64,000 nt of DNA from Beijerinckiaceae bacterium. GTDB lineage: Bacteria > Pseudomonadota > Alphaproteobacteria > Rhizobiales > Beijerinckiaceae. Where the stretch lies: positions 1 through 64,000 of the forward strand of contig WSYC01000001.1 of the NCBI GenBank assembly GCA_009773635.1, written 5' to 3'. Under the pieces are notes generated by a model, which was given only the letters and a program-made list of their open reading frames with translations, did not search any database and was not told where the DNA came from. Below are positions 1-10,957 of this stretch, piece by piece; position 1 is the stretch's first letter, and each line of letters opens with the position of its first letter. The translations under genes and the position numbers were made by a program.

Positions 1-1
1 C

Positions 2-79
2 GCCACGCGATACGACAAACTCGCCAGAAACTACGCCGGATTCCTCAACCTCGTCGCAGCTCTAAGATCTTGCATGTGA
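2..79 (+). mobile_element. C-terminal tail of an IS5-type transposase, cut by the window edge
   Basis: Reading from base 2 gives 25 residues starting ATRYDKLARNYAGF and ending at TGA 77-79. The TRYDKLARN signature is typical of the extreme C-terminus of IS5-group DDE transposases (established knowledge). The residues after it (LNLVAALRSCM) differ from the usual hydrophobic ending, so the copy may be diverged. Only the tail is visible; whether the gene is intact to the left cannot be judged, and no terminal inverted repeat could be recognised. Confidence 0.6.
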
Positions 80-92
80 ATGTAAACACCGC

Positions 93-854
93 CTAGCGTC
101 GCTCGATGGCGAGCGCGATCGCGCGGGACGCCTCCAGCAATGCCGGCAGGAAGCTCCTGCGCATCTCCTCCTCGGAAATCCGGGCCGCCTGCGCACTGAG
201 ATTGATTGCCAGCCGCACGCTGCCGCCGAGATCGGGAATCGCGATCGCGATCGAGCGCAAGCCGAGCTCCAACTCCTCCGAGACGACTGCCGCCCCCTGC
301 TCGCGCACCTCCGCAAGGCGCTGGCGCAGATCAGCCTCGGTGGTGAGCGTAAACTCCGTATGCCGCGAGAGCGTTGCGCTCGCGCAGTAGCGGTCCAGCT
401 CGCGCGGATGGAGCCCGGCGAGCAACGCCTGCCCCATCGAGGTCGCATGCGCCGGCAAGCGCGATCCGACCGCAAGGCCGATGGCCATGATCCGGTGCAG
501 CGCCGGCGAACGGGCGACATAGACAATCTCGGTGCCATCCAGCATGGCGGCGGAAGCGGATTCGCCGGTGGCGCGGGTGAGATCCACCAGAACATCGCGG
601 ACGATCTCCAGCTCGGACAGCCCGGAGAGGAAAGCCTGCCCGATTCCGAGAATCGCCGGGGTGAGCTGGAAATGCTTCCCGTCGGTGCGGGCCAGCCCCA
701 TATCGGCCAGTGTCAGCAGGAAGCGGCGCGCCGCCGCCCGCGTCAAGCCGGCGTGGCCCGCGACATCGGTGATCGTCTGTGACTTCCGGCCGCTGAAAGT
801 GCGGATAACATCCAGTCCCTTGCGGAAGGATTCGACGGTTTCATCGCGTGGCAC
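93..854 (-). CDS. IclR-family transcriptional regulator, PcaR/PobR type
   Basis: A 253-residue regulator with the normal IclR layout: an N-terminal winged helix-turn-helix (about residues 25-60, with TDVAGHAGLTRAAARRFL as recognition region) and a C-terminal effector domain with MGQALLAGL and EELELGLRSIAIAI. Members close to this type control protocatechuate and 4-hydroxybenzoate genes. It starts at GTG with GAGG about 7 bases upstream; no in-frame ATG lies nearby. It is divergent from pobA-pcaIJF, and a 15-base palindrome lies just upstream of its start, so it very probably regulates that operon and itself (inference). The direction of control, activation or repression, is not visible. Confidence 0.9.
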   Translation of the reverse strand: MPRDETVESFRKGLDVIRTFSGRKSQTITDVAGHAGLTRAAARRFLLTLADMGLARTDGKHFQLTPAILGIGQAFLSGLSELEIVRDVLVDLTRATGESASAAMLDGTEIVYVARSPALHRIMAIGLAVGSRLPAHATSMGQALLAGLHPRELDRYCASATLSRHTEFTLTTEADLRQRLAEVREQGAAVVSEELELGLRSIAIAIPDLGGSVRLAINLSAQAARISEEEMRRSFLPALLEASRAIALAIERR

Positions 855-865
855 GGCAGCCTCAT

Positions 866-880
866 GTTCGATCAGCGAAC
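866..880. promoter_or_regulatory. Candidate IclR-type operator in the iclR/pobA divergent region
   Basis: GTTCGATCAGCGAAC is an interrupted palindrome with perfect 5-base arms GTTCG/CGAAC. A further GCGAAC half lies at 895-900, followed by an AT-rich stretch (901-908). As I recall it, the Pseudomonas putida PcaR site is GTTCGATAATCGCAC, which shares its outer bases with this one. Binding is inferred, not shown. Confidence 0.55.
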
Positions 881-938
881 AAAATTACCAATATGCGAAC
901 AATTTATTGACGCGTTTCCAGCCGGCGCGCAAGTCTGA

Positions 939-2258
<1,320 letters not shown>

Positions 2259-2278
2259 TACGGGAACCGGATAGCCGG

Positions 2279-2953
2279 ATGATCAACAAGATCTGCGCAA
2301 GCGCCGAAGCCGCCGTCGCCGATATCCGGGATGGATCGACCATTCTGGTCGGTGGGTTCGGCAATGCCGGCATGCCGTTCGATCTCATCGATGCGCTGAT
2401 CGCACAGGGCGCGAGGGATCTCGTGATTGTCTCGAACAACGCCGGCAATGCCGAGACCGGTCTCGGCAAATTGCTGAAGGAAGGACGCGTGCGCAAGGTT
2501 GTCTGCTCCTTCCCGCGGCAGGTCGATTCCTACGTGTTTGACGGGCTCTATCGCGCTGGCAAGATCGAACTGGAACTCGTGCCGCAGGGCAATCTTTCGG
2601 AACGCATGCGCGCGGCCGGGGCCGGGATCGGCGCCTTCTTCTGCCCGACCGGTGTCGGCACGCTGCTGGCGGGGAAACGCGAGACGCGGGTCATCGACGG
2701 GCGAACCTATGTGCTCGAATACCCGATCAAGGGGGATTTCGCCTTCATCAAGGCGCTCAAGGGTGACCGCTGGGGCAACCTCATCTATCGCAAGACCGCG
2801 CGCAATTTCGGCCCGGTGATGGCGATGGCGGCCGCGATCACCATCGCCGAGGTCGATGAGGTCGTCGATCTCGGCGCGCTCGACCCCGAAACCATCATCA
2901 CGCCCGGCATTTTTGTTCATCGCGTCGTGCCAGTCGCGCCCGGTATGGACTGA
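2279..2953 (+). CDS. pcaI: 3-oxoadipate CoA-transferase subunit A
   Basis: The alpha subunit of the heterodimeric transferase that moves CoA from succinyl-CoA to 3-oxoadipate. The protein has 224 residues when started at the ATG at 2279, 20 bases after pobA; the frame is open further upstream but that part lies inside pobA and has no family similarity. The glycine-rich GGFGNAGMPF (about residues 21-30) and the GTLLAGKRE and EYPIKGDFAFIKA stretches are typical of the SCOT/PcaI group. The partner pcaJ follows after 10 bases. AtoD-type acetoacetate transferases are related, but the pobA/pcaF context favours PcaI. Confidence 0.93.
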   Translation: MINKICASAEAAVADIRDGSTILVGGFGNAGMPFDLIDALIAQGARDLVIVSNNAGNAETGLGKLLKEGRVRKVVCSFPRQVDSYVFDGLYRAGKIELELVPQGNLSERMRAAGAGIGAFFCPTGVGTLLAGKRETRVIDGRTYVLEYPIKGDFAFIKALKGDRWGNLIYRKTARNFGPVMAMAAAITIAEVDEVVDLGALDPETIITPGIFVHRVVPVAPGMD

Positions 2954-2963
2954 GGAAGGTTCC

Positions 2964-3635
2964 ATGGTCGATTTCCAGAACCTTGCGAAAATGTCCCGCG
3001 ACGACATGGCCGCGCGCGTCGCCGCCGACATCCCGGATGGCGCCTACGTCAACCTCGGCATCGGACTGCCGACGCTGGTCGCGAACTTCCTGCCAGCGGG
3101 GCGGGAAATCGTGCTCCACTCCGAGAACGGACTGCTCGGCATGGGTCCCGCACCCGCCAAGGGCGACGAGGACTGGGATCTCACCAACGCCGGCAAGCAA
3201 CCGGTGACGGCCCTGCCCGGCGCGGCCTATTTCCACCACGCCGACAGTTTCGCGATGATGCGCGGCGGGCATCTCGATATCTGTGTCCTCGGAGCGTATC
3301 AGGTTTCCTCGACCGGGGATCTCGCGAACTGGCATACCGGCGCGGCGGATGCGATCCCGGCTGTCGGCGGCGCGATGGATCTCGCAATCGGCGCGAAAAA
3401 GACCTTCGTGATGATGGAGCACCTGACAAGGGACGGACAGTCTAAACTCGTGCCCGAATGCAGCTACCCGCTCACCGGCAAAGCTTGCGTCGCGCGCGTT
3501 TATACGGATCTTGCGGTGGTTGACATCCGCCCGGAGGGCTTCGTCGTCACCCATATCATCCCCGGCCTTTCCTTCGAGGAACTGGCGCGGATTTCCGGCG
3601 TCACGCTTCGCGATGGCCGCATCGGATCGACCTGA
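2964..3635 (+). CDS. pcaJ: 3-oxoadipate CoA-transferase subunit B
   Basis: The beta subunit of the same CoA-transferase, 223 residues. The catalytic glutamate lies in SENGLLGMGP (about residues 52-61), which forms the glutamyl-CoA intermediate in this family. The ATG at 2964 is preceded by GAGGAAGG at good spacing; the open frame starts earlier but overlaps pcaI. The N-terminus reads MVDFQNLAKMSRDDMAARVA and the conserved GIGLPTLV follows. It sits between pcaI and pcaF, and the three give the conversion of 3-oxoadipate to succinyl-CoA and acetyl-CoA. Confidence 0.94.
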   Translation: MVDFQNLAKMSRDDMAARVAADIPDGAYVNLGIGLPTLVANFLPAGREIVLHSENGLLGMGPAPAKGDEDWDLTNAGKQPVTALPGAAYFHHADSFAMMRGGHLDICVLGAYQVSSTGDLANWHTGAADAIPAVGGAMDLAIGAKKTFVMMEHLTRDGQSKLVPECSYPLTGKACVARVYTDLAVVDIRPEGFVVTHIIPGLSFEELARISGVTLRDGRIGST

Positions 3636-3653
3636 GAAGAGGAACTGACTGAT

Positions 3654-4853
<1,200 letters not shown>

Positions 4854-4860
4854 TCCCGGA

Positions 4861-5379
4861 TCAATCGGTCGCGGCGTGGGGTGAGAACGCCTCGACAACC
4901 CGCTCGTAGACACCGCGCTTGAACGGGATGATCAGTTCCGGCAGGCGCTCGAGCCGTTCCCAGCGCCAGTCAACGAACTCCGGCTTGTGCTTGCCGCCGC
5001 CGGGTGCGACCACGTTGATCTCGCGCTCGTCGCCGGTAAAGCGGAGCGCGAACCATTTCTGCGTCTGGCCGCGGTAGCGCCCCTTGAGCGCCTTGCCGAG
5101 CGTGTCGACCGGGAGATCGTAGTTGAACCACTCCGACGCCTCGGCGATCAACCGGGTCGAGCGGACGTTGGTTTCCTCGTAGAGTTCACGCAGCGCCGCG
5201 TTGTAGGGGTCTTCGCCGGGGTCGATCCCGCCCTGCGGCATCTGCCATTCGTAGACGGGATCGCGATACTCGGGCCCCTTGTCCGGCCGCCGGCGCGCGA
5301 CGAACACGCGGCCTTCAGCGTTGAAAAGAGCAACTCCGACACACAATCGATACGGCATGTTCGCGATATCCCGCGCCAT
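4861..5379 (-). CDS. rppH: RNA pyrophosphohydrolase (Nudix)
   Basis: A 172-residue Nudix hydrolase that removes pyrophosphate from the 5' end of mRNA and so starts decay. The Nudix box is complete: [20 protein letters not shown] at about residues 50-69. The N-terminal [21 protein letters not shown] and the WF.LRF core are typical of RppH (formerly IalA/NudH). It is the last gene of the wall-processing group with the deacetylase and ctpA, an arrangement seen in other Hyphomicrobiales. The gap to the deacetylase upstream is 113 bases, so it may also have its own promoter. Confidence 0.92.
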   Translation of the reverse strand: MARDIANMPYRLCVGVALFNAEGRVFVARRRPDKGPEYRDPVYEWQMPQGGIDPGEDPYNAALRELYEETNVRSTRLIAEASEWFNYDLPVDTLGKALKGRYRGQTQKWFALRFTGDEREINVVAPGGGKHKPEFVDWRWERLERLPELIIPFKRGVYERVVEAFSPHAATD

Positions 5380-5492
5380 CGGTCTCTCTCCGGGAGCCGG
5401 ATGGCCTCAGCCTGCCCGGTCCGTTTTCACACTCACTCGCACAATGATCCTGCCAGACAGGGCCTGCGCCTTGATTCCCAGAAAACAGCGAC

Positions 5493-6665
5493 TCAGCGCG
5501 TCGCCCGGCCGATGATGGCCGAAACAGGTGCCAAGACAAGGCCGCGCGCGGCAAGATCGCGCTCCCAGGCTGCAATCCTGTCGATGTTTGCCGGCAGCGC
5601 CGGCACCGTCAGAATAGCGCTGCCGTTCTTCTTGGCGAGGTCTTCAGCTTCCTGAAGCAGCGTATCCAGCGAACGGCTGCCACCGGTCTCGTGCACGCGG
5701 TCAGCCACCAGCGCTGCCAGACCAAGCTTCTTGCCGATCTCCTGCGTCCGGCTGCGCGGCGCCGTGCCATCGTCCAGGAACAGCAGCCCGCGCCGGTTCA
5801 TCTCCTCCAGGAGCGCACCGTAGGGGCCGGCCTCGGTCATCAGCCTGGAGCCCATAAAATTCGTGATGCCGACATACCCGGAAAAGCGCGACATCAACCA
5901 GTGCAGCTTTTCGATGTTGTCACGGGTGTTGACCCCGGCCTTGAGCGTATGCGGCCCCGGATCGCTTTCCGGGTAATCCTGCGGCTCCATCGGCACCTGA
6001 AGCATGACTTCGTGGCCGCCGCGCCGGGCGCGCGCAACCTGGTTTTCGAGATCACGCCCGTAGGGGGCGAAAGCCAGCGTGATTTCACCCGGCAACTTGG
6101 TGATCGCATCCGAAGTGCCGCGCGCACCGATACCCACTCCGGTCATCACGATCGCGATCTTGGGCTTGAGCGTGCCGAGAAACGGCCGGGCATAGACAAG
6201 CCGCGGCAAGAGGCCGCTGTCGCTGACGCGCGGCAGGACGCCAAGCGCGCTGCGCTCGCTGACGCGTGGATCAGCTGCGCTGCCCCGCTCCGGGGATTCG
6301 GGAACCTTGATGACCATACCGCCCGGGGTGGTTCCACCATTCTGCCGGATGACATTGACTCCGGAGTTCGCTTCGACCTCCGCCGCGCCGGACCGGGATG
6401 CGGTGAGGGGATTGCTCCCGGCGCCGGCTGCGTCCCTGGTATCCTTATCGATCGTCGAACCAACGCCGACGCCCATGCGTTCGATGATCGCCACCGCGCC
6501 GGCTTCGGGCGAACTTCGACCGAACCTGATGCCGGAAATCGCGGTGAGAACGAGGACAAACGCCACAAACAGGGCCAGCAATCCCCAGCGCCAGGACGAG
6601 GGGATACCTCGCTGGCCGTTCCCTGGCTTCAAGCCAAGGGGGGTTGCCATGCCGTCGAACGCCAT
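5493..6665 (-). CDS. Divergent polysaccharide deacetylase family protein
   Basis: About 390 residues from the chosen ATG at 6665, which has GAGGGAAA upstream; an in-frame ATG at 6716 would add 17 residues but has no clear ribosome site. A single N-terminal membrane helix (LLALFVAFVLVLTAISGI) anchors a periplasmic part. The region KIAIVMTGVGIGARGT to TILTVPALPANIDRIAAW matches the divergent deacetylase group. These proteins have the NodB-type barrel but a changed metal site, so the substrate is uncertain; peptidoglycan or a related glycan is likely because envC-like and ctpA are the genes just upstream. Confidence 0.85.
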   Translation of the reverse strand: MAFDGMATPLGLKPGNGQRGIPSSWRWGLLALFVAFVLVLTAISGIRFGRSSPEAGAVAIIERMGVGVGSTIDKDTRDAAGAGSNPLTASRSGAAEVEANSGVNVIRQNGGTTPGGMVIKVPESPERGSAADPRVSERSALGVLPRVSDSGLLPRLVYARPFLGTLKPKIAIVMTGVGIGARGTSDAITKLPGEITLAFAPYGRDLENQVARARRGGHEVMLQVPMEPQDYPESDPGPHTLKAGVNTRDNIEKLHWLMSRFSGYVGITNFMGSRLMTEAGPYGALLEEMNRRGLLFLDDGTAPRSRTQEIGKKLGLAALVADRVHETGGSRSLDTLLQEAEDLAKKNGSAILTVPALPANIDRIAAWERDLAARGLVLAPVSAIIGRATR

Positions 6666-6782
6666 TCTGTCCGTTTCCCTCAGGGTTTCCGGTGCGTCAA
6701 GCACACGCAAACCCATACGAAACCGTAAAGAGCGGTGGTTAACGCGGGTTTAATCACCGTCCCGTTTTGCGGCACGAGGCAG

Positions 6783-6813
6783 AAAAAAACCGCCCGGCAA
6801 GAGCCGGACGGTG
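6783..6813 (-). terminator. Rho-independent terminator after ctpA
   Basis: On the minus strand the imperfect stem ACCGTCCGGC/GCCGGGCGGT closes a short TCTT loop and runs straight into seven T residues. It lies 45 bases after the ctpA stop and before the deacetylase gene, so the deacetylase and rppH may be expressed separately or by read-through. Confidence 0.75.
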
Positions 6814-6857
6814 TTTCCATTGTGACAGGCATGGAAAAATGCCGCGATGCCCAGGTC

Positions 6858-8246
6858 TCAGGGGGCCTTGGTTTCCGGCGCCTTCGGATCGGCCGGCTTG
6901 CCGATAGCGGCCTTGGCTTCCGGTTTCGCGGGCTTGGGCGGAATGGTCGCCCCCTCGCCCGGCTCGGCCTTCGAGACCTTGCCGTTGAGGAAGTTCACTG
7001 CCCAGATCAACTGCTTGTCCTTGGTGCGATCCGAGGGGACGTAACCGGACGAGCCACCGCCCTGCTCTTCCTCATTGACCTTGATATGGCCGCGAATCGA
7101 CGCTTCGCCCTTGATCTCGTCCTTGCCCTTGAGCTCATCGGGCACATCCTGAAGCACCTGGATATCCGGCGCGATGCCCTTGCCCTGAATGGAGCGACCC
7201 GAAGGCGTGTAATAGAGCTGCGTCGTCAGCTTGAGGGCGTAGGAGCCACGCAGCTGGAAAATCGACTGCACCGAGCCCTTGCCGAACGAGCGCGTGCCCA
7301 CGATCGTCGCGCGATCATGGTCCTGCAGTGCACCGGCGACGATCTCGGATGCCGAGGCCGAACCACCATTGATGAGCACAACGACAGGCTTGCCGTTGGT
7401 GATGTCGCCGGCCCGCGCCAGCGCCCGGTTGGTCTGGTCGGCGCTCTTGCCGCGCGTCGAGACGATTTCGCCCGACTCGAGGAAGGCATCGGCGACGTAG
7501 ATCGCCTGATCGAGCAAGCCGCCGGGGTTGTTGCGCAGGTCGAGCACAAAGCCCTTCAGCTTGTCCTTGCCGATATCGGCGGTGAGCTTGTCGACTTCCT
7601 TCTTCAGCCCCTCGAAGGTCTGCTCGTTGAACGAGCCGACGCGGAGATAGCCGACGGTATCGCCTTCCTTCTGCGCGCGGACAACCGGCGGGCGGATGAG
7701 ATCACGCGTGATCTCGACCTCGACCGTATCCTTCTTGTTGCGCAGCAGCTTGAGCTTCACCTTGGAGCCCTTCGGCCCCTTCATCTTCTCGACCGCCTGC
7801 GTCAGCGTCAGCCCCTGCACCTGATCGCCATCGATCTGGGTGACGAGGTCATTGGCCAGAACGCCGGCCTTGGCGGCGGGGGACTCGTCGAACGGGGTCA
7901 CGACCTTCACGAGGCCGTCTTCCATCTGCACCTCGATGCCGAGCCCGCCGAATTCGCCGCGCGTCTGCTGCTGCATCTCCTGGTTCGACTTCTGGTCGAG
8001 GAAGCTCGAATGCGGATCGAGCGAGGTCACCATGCCGTTGATGGCGGCCTCGATCAGCTTGGCTTCATCCGGCTTGTCGACGTAATCCGCGCGAATCTTG
8101 TCGAAGACATCGCCGAACAGCGTCAGGCGCCGGTAAGTGTCGGATGCGGCGGCGTTTGCCCCCGCCGAAATCTTCATTTCATCGATGGCGACGAGCGCGA
8201 GCGCACCCAGAGCCACACCGGAGAGGAATACAGGAATCTTGCGCAT
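6858..8246 (-). CDS. ctpA: S41-family C-terminal processing peptidase
   Basis: A periplasmic serine protease of the Prc/CtpA type, 462 residues from the ATG at 8246. A signal or anchor segment (KIPVFLSGVALGALALVA) is followed by a PDZ domain (about residues 85-165, GGLGIEVQMEDGLVKVVTPF) and the S41 core. The catalytic serine is in GGSASASEIVAGAL and the lysine in GTRSFGKGSVQ. The C-terminus is rich in Pro, Ala and Lys. The start codon shares one base with the stop of the envC-like gene (TAATG), which implies translational coupling. Such pairs process or regulate peptidoglycan hydrolases. Confidence 0.94.
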   Translation of the reverse strand: MRKIPVFLSGVALGALALVAIDEMKISAGANAAASDTYRRLTLFGDVFDKIRADYVDKPDEAKLIEAAINGMVTSLDPHSSFLDQKSNQEMQQQTRGEFGGLGIEVQMEDGLVKVVTPFDESPAAKAGVLANDLVTQIDGDQVQGLTLTQAVEKMKGPKGSKVKLKLLRNKKDTVEVEITRDLIRPPVVRAQKEGDTVGYLRVGSFNEQTFEGLKKEVDKLTADIGKDKLKGFVLDLRNNPGGLLDQAIYVADAFLESGEIVSTRGKSADQTNRALARAGDITNGKPVVVLINGGSASASEIVAGALQDHDRATIVGTRSFGKGSVQSIFQLRGSYALKLTTQLYYTPSGRSIQGKGIAPDIQVLQDVPDELKGKDEIKGEASIRGHIKVNEEEQGGGSSGYVPSDRTKDKQLIWAVNFLNGKVSKAEPGEGATIPPKPAKPEAKAAIGKPADPKAPETKAP

Positions 8247-9757
8247 TATCCGCGTGCCTTCTCGGCTGAGAGTGAAGACCACCAGGGCGACGGATCCACC
8301 GGAGATCCATCTTTTCTGAATTCGACATAAAGTGCCGGGCGCAAAGCGCCAAGAGATGTTTGCGATCCCGTTGCCTGCACAACCGCAGCAGACGAGCCCG
8401 ACGTTCTCCGTGAATTTGGTGCCGGCGCAGCGCTTTGTCCAGTCTCGCCTTCGCCGACCTTCGTTTTTTCGGAACCGGTATCGGCGGTTGTCGCTGGGGT
8501 TGGCGCCAGAAAACCCACCGGCTCGCCTGCGAGCACAAACTGGCCGATTTCAATCGAAAGCCGGTCCATGCCTGCAAGAACAACGTGATAGCCATTGCCG
8601 GCGTTGATAATCAGCAACTGCCCGTAGCCGCGATAGGGCCCGGCAAAGTGCACCCAGCCATCACCGGGCGCTGTGACGACAGCACCGGGATTTGACGCAA
8701 TCGTGATCCCGCGTTCGGTGCCGCCAAGGCCATCCGGCTGGCCGAACTGGCGCAGAATCGTCCCCGAAGCTGGCAAGGGAACCTGCCCGCGCCGTTCGGA
8801 AAACGCCTGCCTCGGCTGAAGGCGAACAACCTCGCGCAAGGCCTCGGGGCGCAAGGAGGCGACCGTCGTGCCTGCCTTGGCCGGCGCGGGGGCTCGCCGG
8901 GCGATTTCAGCCGCGCGGGCATTGCCGACGATATCATTCTCGGAGCGGGCGATGAGGTCGCGCAGCGAGCGGGCATCGCGCGAGAGCGCGGCAACGCGCG
9001 TCTTCTGCTGATCGAGTTGCTCTTTCGAGAGCTGGATCTGTGATTGCCGGGCCTCGACGAGCGTTGCGAGCCGCGCGCGCTCGGTCGCGATTCCGTCGCG
9101 CTCCTGCCTGAGCACGGTCGTGGCCGCCAGCGATTGCCGGTGCAATTCGCTTAAGGTGCGTAAGTCCGCGACGAGAATCATCGCCTCGTCGCGCATTTCC
9201 GGCAGCACCGCGCCCAGAAGGATCGCCGCACGCATGGCGGACAGCACATCCTCCGGCGCAACCAGCACTGCCGGCGGCGGTTTACGCCCGATGCGCTGCA
9301 TCGCCGCCAGCACTTCCGCCGTCACCCGCTCGCGCGATTGCAGCGAGCGCCGCAGCGCCGCCGTCTGCTTTGCGAGCGTGTCGAGCTTGCGCTCCTGCTC
9401 GGCGAGCCGATCTTCGGCTTCGCGCACCTTGCGGGCGACATCGATCAGGGTCGTTCGCAGGGATTGGGATTCGCTCGAGAGGTTCTCGATTTCGTAGGTC
9501 AGCCGCCGCTGTTCGAACCCGGACTTCTCGATCTCGGTTTCAAGCCCGCGCAAGGTATCCTTGTTGCCGGCATCCTTGTCCTTGTTCCCGGGGTCCTTGC
9601 CTTCGGTGGCAGCGCCACCTGTCGGCGAGGGCCCAACGGGCGCCTGCGCGCGGGCAGGCAGCAGCGCGGCCAACACGGCAGCCAGCAGCAAGGCCGCCCC
9701 ACCAGCGCCCCACGCCATCCGTCCCGATTGCCTTTTTGTATCCTGCTTGCCCGGCAT
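8246..9757 (-). CDS. EnvC-like murein hydrolase activator (degenerate M23 domain)
   Basis: A 503-residue exported protein: a signal segment (GGAALLLAAVLAALLPARA), an acidic and lysine-rich linker with repeated GNKD, a long coiled coil (about residues 55-265) and a C-terminal LytM domain. The metal ligands of active M23 peptidases are not seen: the HxGxD position reads RGITIA, so it is probably an amidase activator, as in EnvC, rather than an enzyme. A Thr/Ser/Gly-rich insert lies near residues 420-460. It overlaps ctpA by one base. Likely role: daughter-cell separation in the periplasm. Confidence 0.88.
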   Translation of the reverse strand: MPGKQDTKRQSGRMAWGAGGAALLLAAVLAALLPARAQAPVGPSPTGGAATEGKDPGNKDKDAGNKDTLRGLETEIEKSGFEQRRLTYEIENLSSESQSLRTTLIDVARKVREAEDRLAEQERKLDTLAKQTAALRRSLQSRERVTAEVLAAMQRIGRKPPPAVLVAPEDVLSAMRAAILLGAVLPEMRDEAMILVADLRTLSELHRQSLAATTVLRQERDGIATERARLATLVEARQSQIQLSKEQLDQQKTRVAALSRDARSLRDLIARSENDIVGNARAAEIARRAPAPAKAGTTVASLRPEALREVVRLQPRQAFSERRGQVPLPASGTILRQFGQPDGLGGTERGITIASNPGAVVTAPGDGWVHFAGPYRGYGQLLIINAGNGYHVVLAGMDRLSIEIGQFVLAGEPVGFLAPTPATTADTGSEKTKVGEGETGQSAAPAPNSRRTSGSSAAVVQATGSQTSLGALRPALYVEFRKDGSPVDPSPWWSSLSAEKARG

Positions 9758-9801
9758 GGTCCTGTTCGTGACCGTTGTGTCGAAAGTAATGGGGTTGCCC
9801 C

Positions 9802-10284
9802 CTAAACCCGGTGATACGGATGACCCGACAGGATCGTTGCGGCGCGATAAAGCTGCTCCAGCACCAGCGCCCGCACGATCTGATGCGGCATGGTCATCCG
9901 CCCGAAGGCGAGCGTGAGCGAAGCCCGTGCCCGAATGTTTTCCGCCAGTCCGTCCGCACCGCCGATGACAAAACTCACGCCCGGCACGCCCGAATCACGC
10001 CATTCGCCGAGTATGCGGGCAAATCCGGCGCTGTCGAGGCTGGCACCGCCCTCGTCAAAAGCCACGAGGCGATAGCCATCAGGCACCTGCGCGAGCACGA
10101 GGCTGCCTTCTTCGGCCTTGCGATCGAGATCCCGACGGGCCGCACTCTCGCCGAGTTCGACGAGCCGAGGGCCATCCAGCGCCAAAGCGCGACCGATGCC
10201 CTTGAGCCGTTCGGCATAGCGCGCGACGAGATCGCGCTCCGGGCCGGATTTCAGCCGACCGACCGCGACGACATCCAGTTTCAC
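9802..10284 (-). CDS. rlmH: 23S rRNA (pseudouridine-1915-N3) methyltransferase
   Basis: 160 residues, the normal size for this SPOUT-class enzyme that methylates pseudouridine 1915 in helix 69 of 23S rRNA. The N-terminus KLDVVAVGRLKSGPERDLVARY, the SAM-site loop SFVIGGADGL and the C-terminal EQLYRAATILSGHPYHR are characteristic. It follows rsfS after 8 bases, so the two ribosome-related genes are probably co-transcribed and translationally linked. Confidence 0.95.
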   Translation of the reverse strand: MKLDVVAVGRLKSGPERDLVARYAERLKGIGRALALDGPRLVELGESAARRDLDRKAEEGSLVLAQVPDGYRLVAFDEGGASLDSAGFARILGEWRDSGVPGVSFVIGGADGLAENIRARASLTLAFGRMTMPHQIVRALVLEQLYRAATILSGHPYHRV

Positions 10285-10292
10285 GGGGAAAC

Positions 10293-10790
10293 TCAGTCCG
10301 CCTGCAGGCGCGTGCGGATCGTGCGTGGCTTGGCAACCTTGGGCTTGGCAGCGCTCGGCTTGTCACCGGCCGGCGCGCTCTTGATCAGGCCGTCCTCGGT
10401 TGCGCCTTCCTTCGGGCGTCCCATGCCCCAGAGCTTTTCGAGGTTATAGAAGCCGCGAACTTCCGGGCGGAACAGATGCACGATGATATCCCCGGCATCG
10501 ATCAATACCCAGTCGCAGACCGGCACGCCCTCGATTTTCGGCGTTGGCTGGCCCATGTCTTTCAGCGCATGCGCGATCCGGTCCGCGATGGCGCCGACAT
10601 GACGATCCGACCGGCCGCTCGCGATAATCATCGCATCGGCAAGAGAGGTCTTTCCGGCAAGATCAATCGTGAGGATGTCTTCGGCCTTGGCATCGTCCAG
10701 CACGGACAGGATGGCCTCGACAAGCGGGCCAGCAGCGGGCATTTCGGCACCGGGGCTGGCAACCGGCGGCTTTTCGGCTGCCTTGGGCAT
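10293..10790 (-). CDS. rsfS: Ribosomal silencing factor RsfS
   Basis: RsfS binds L14 of the 50S subunit and blocks subunit joining in starving cells. The core (DILTIDLAGKTSLADAMIIA, GVPVCDWVLIDAGDIIVHLF, RGFYNLEKLWG) is complete. I used the ATG at 10790, giving 165 residues; a TTG at 10811 with AAGGGA close by would add seven. The C-terminal tail is lysine- and alanine-rich and not part of the fold. A gap of 167 bases separates it from the upstream DUF1217 gene, so a promoter may lie there. Confidence 0.93.
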   Translation of the reverse strand: MPKAAEKPPVASPGAEMPAAGPLVEAILSVLDDAKAEDILTIDLAGKTSLADAMIIASGRSDRHVGAIADRIAHALKDMGQPTPKIEGVPVCDWVLIDAGDIIVHLFRPEVRGFYNLEKLWGMGRPKEGATEDGLIKSAPAGDKPSAAKPKVAKPRTIRTRLQAD

Positions 10791-10957
10791 GGGGGTCGTG
10801 ATCAGGTTCAAGTTCCCTTTTGATGCGCTATCGCTGAATCAGACTATCCTGATCCACCTGAAACGCCAATCATGAACTTGCACGGATATTGCGACACATC
10901 CATGGCAGGACGGCTCAATCTTCCGAAAAAACAGAAAATCGAGCTGCGAGCCGCAAC

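Noticed and set aside
6735-8330. A 531-codon plus-strand open frame opposite ctpA
   Set aside because: Antisense to a well-conserved S41 peptidase; no motif or ribosome site.
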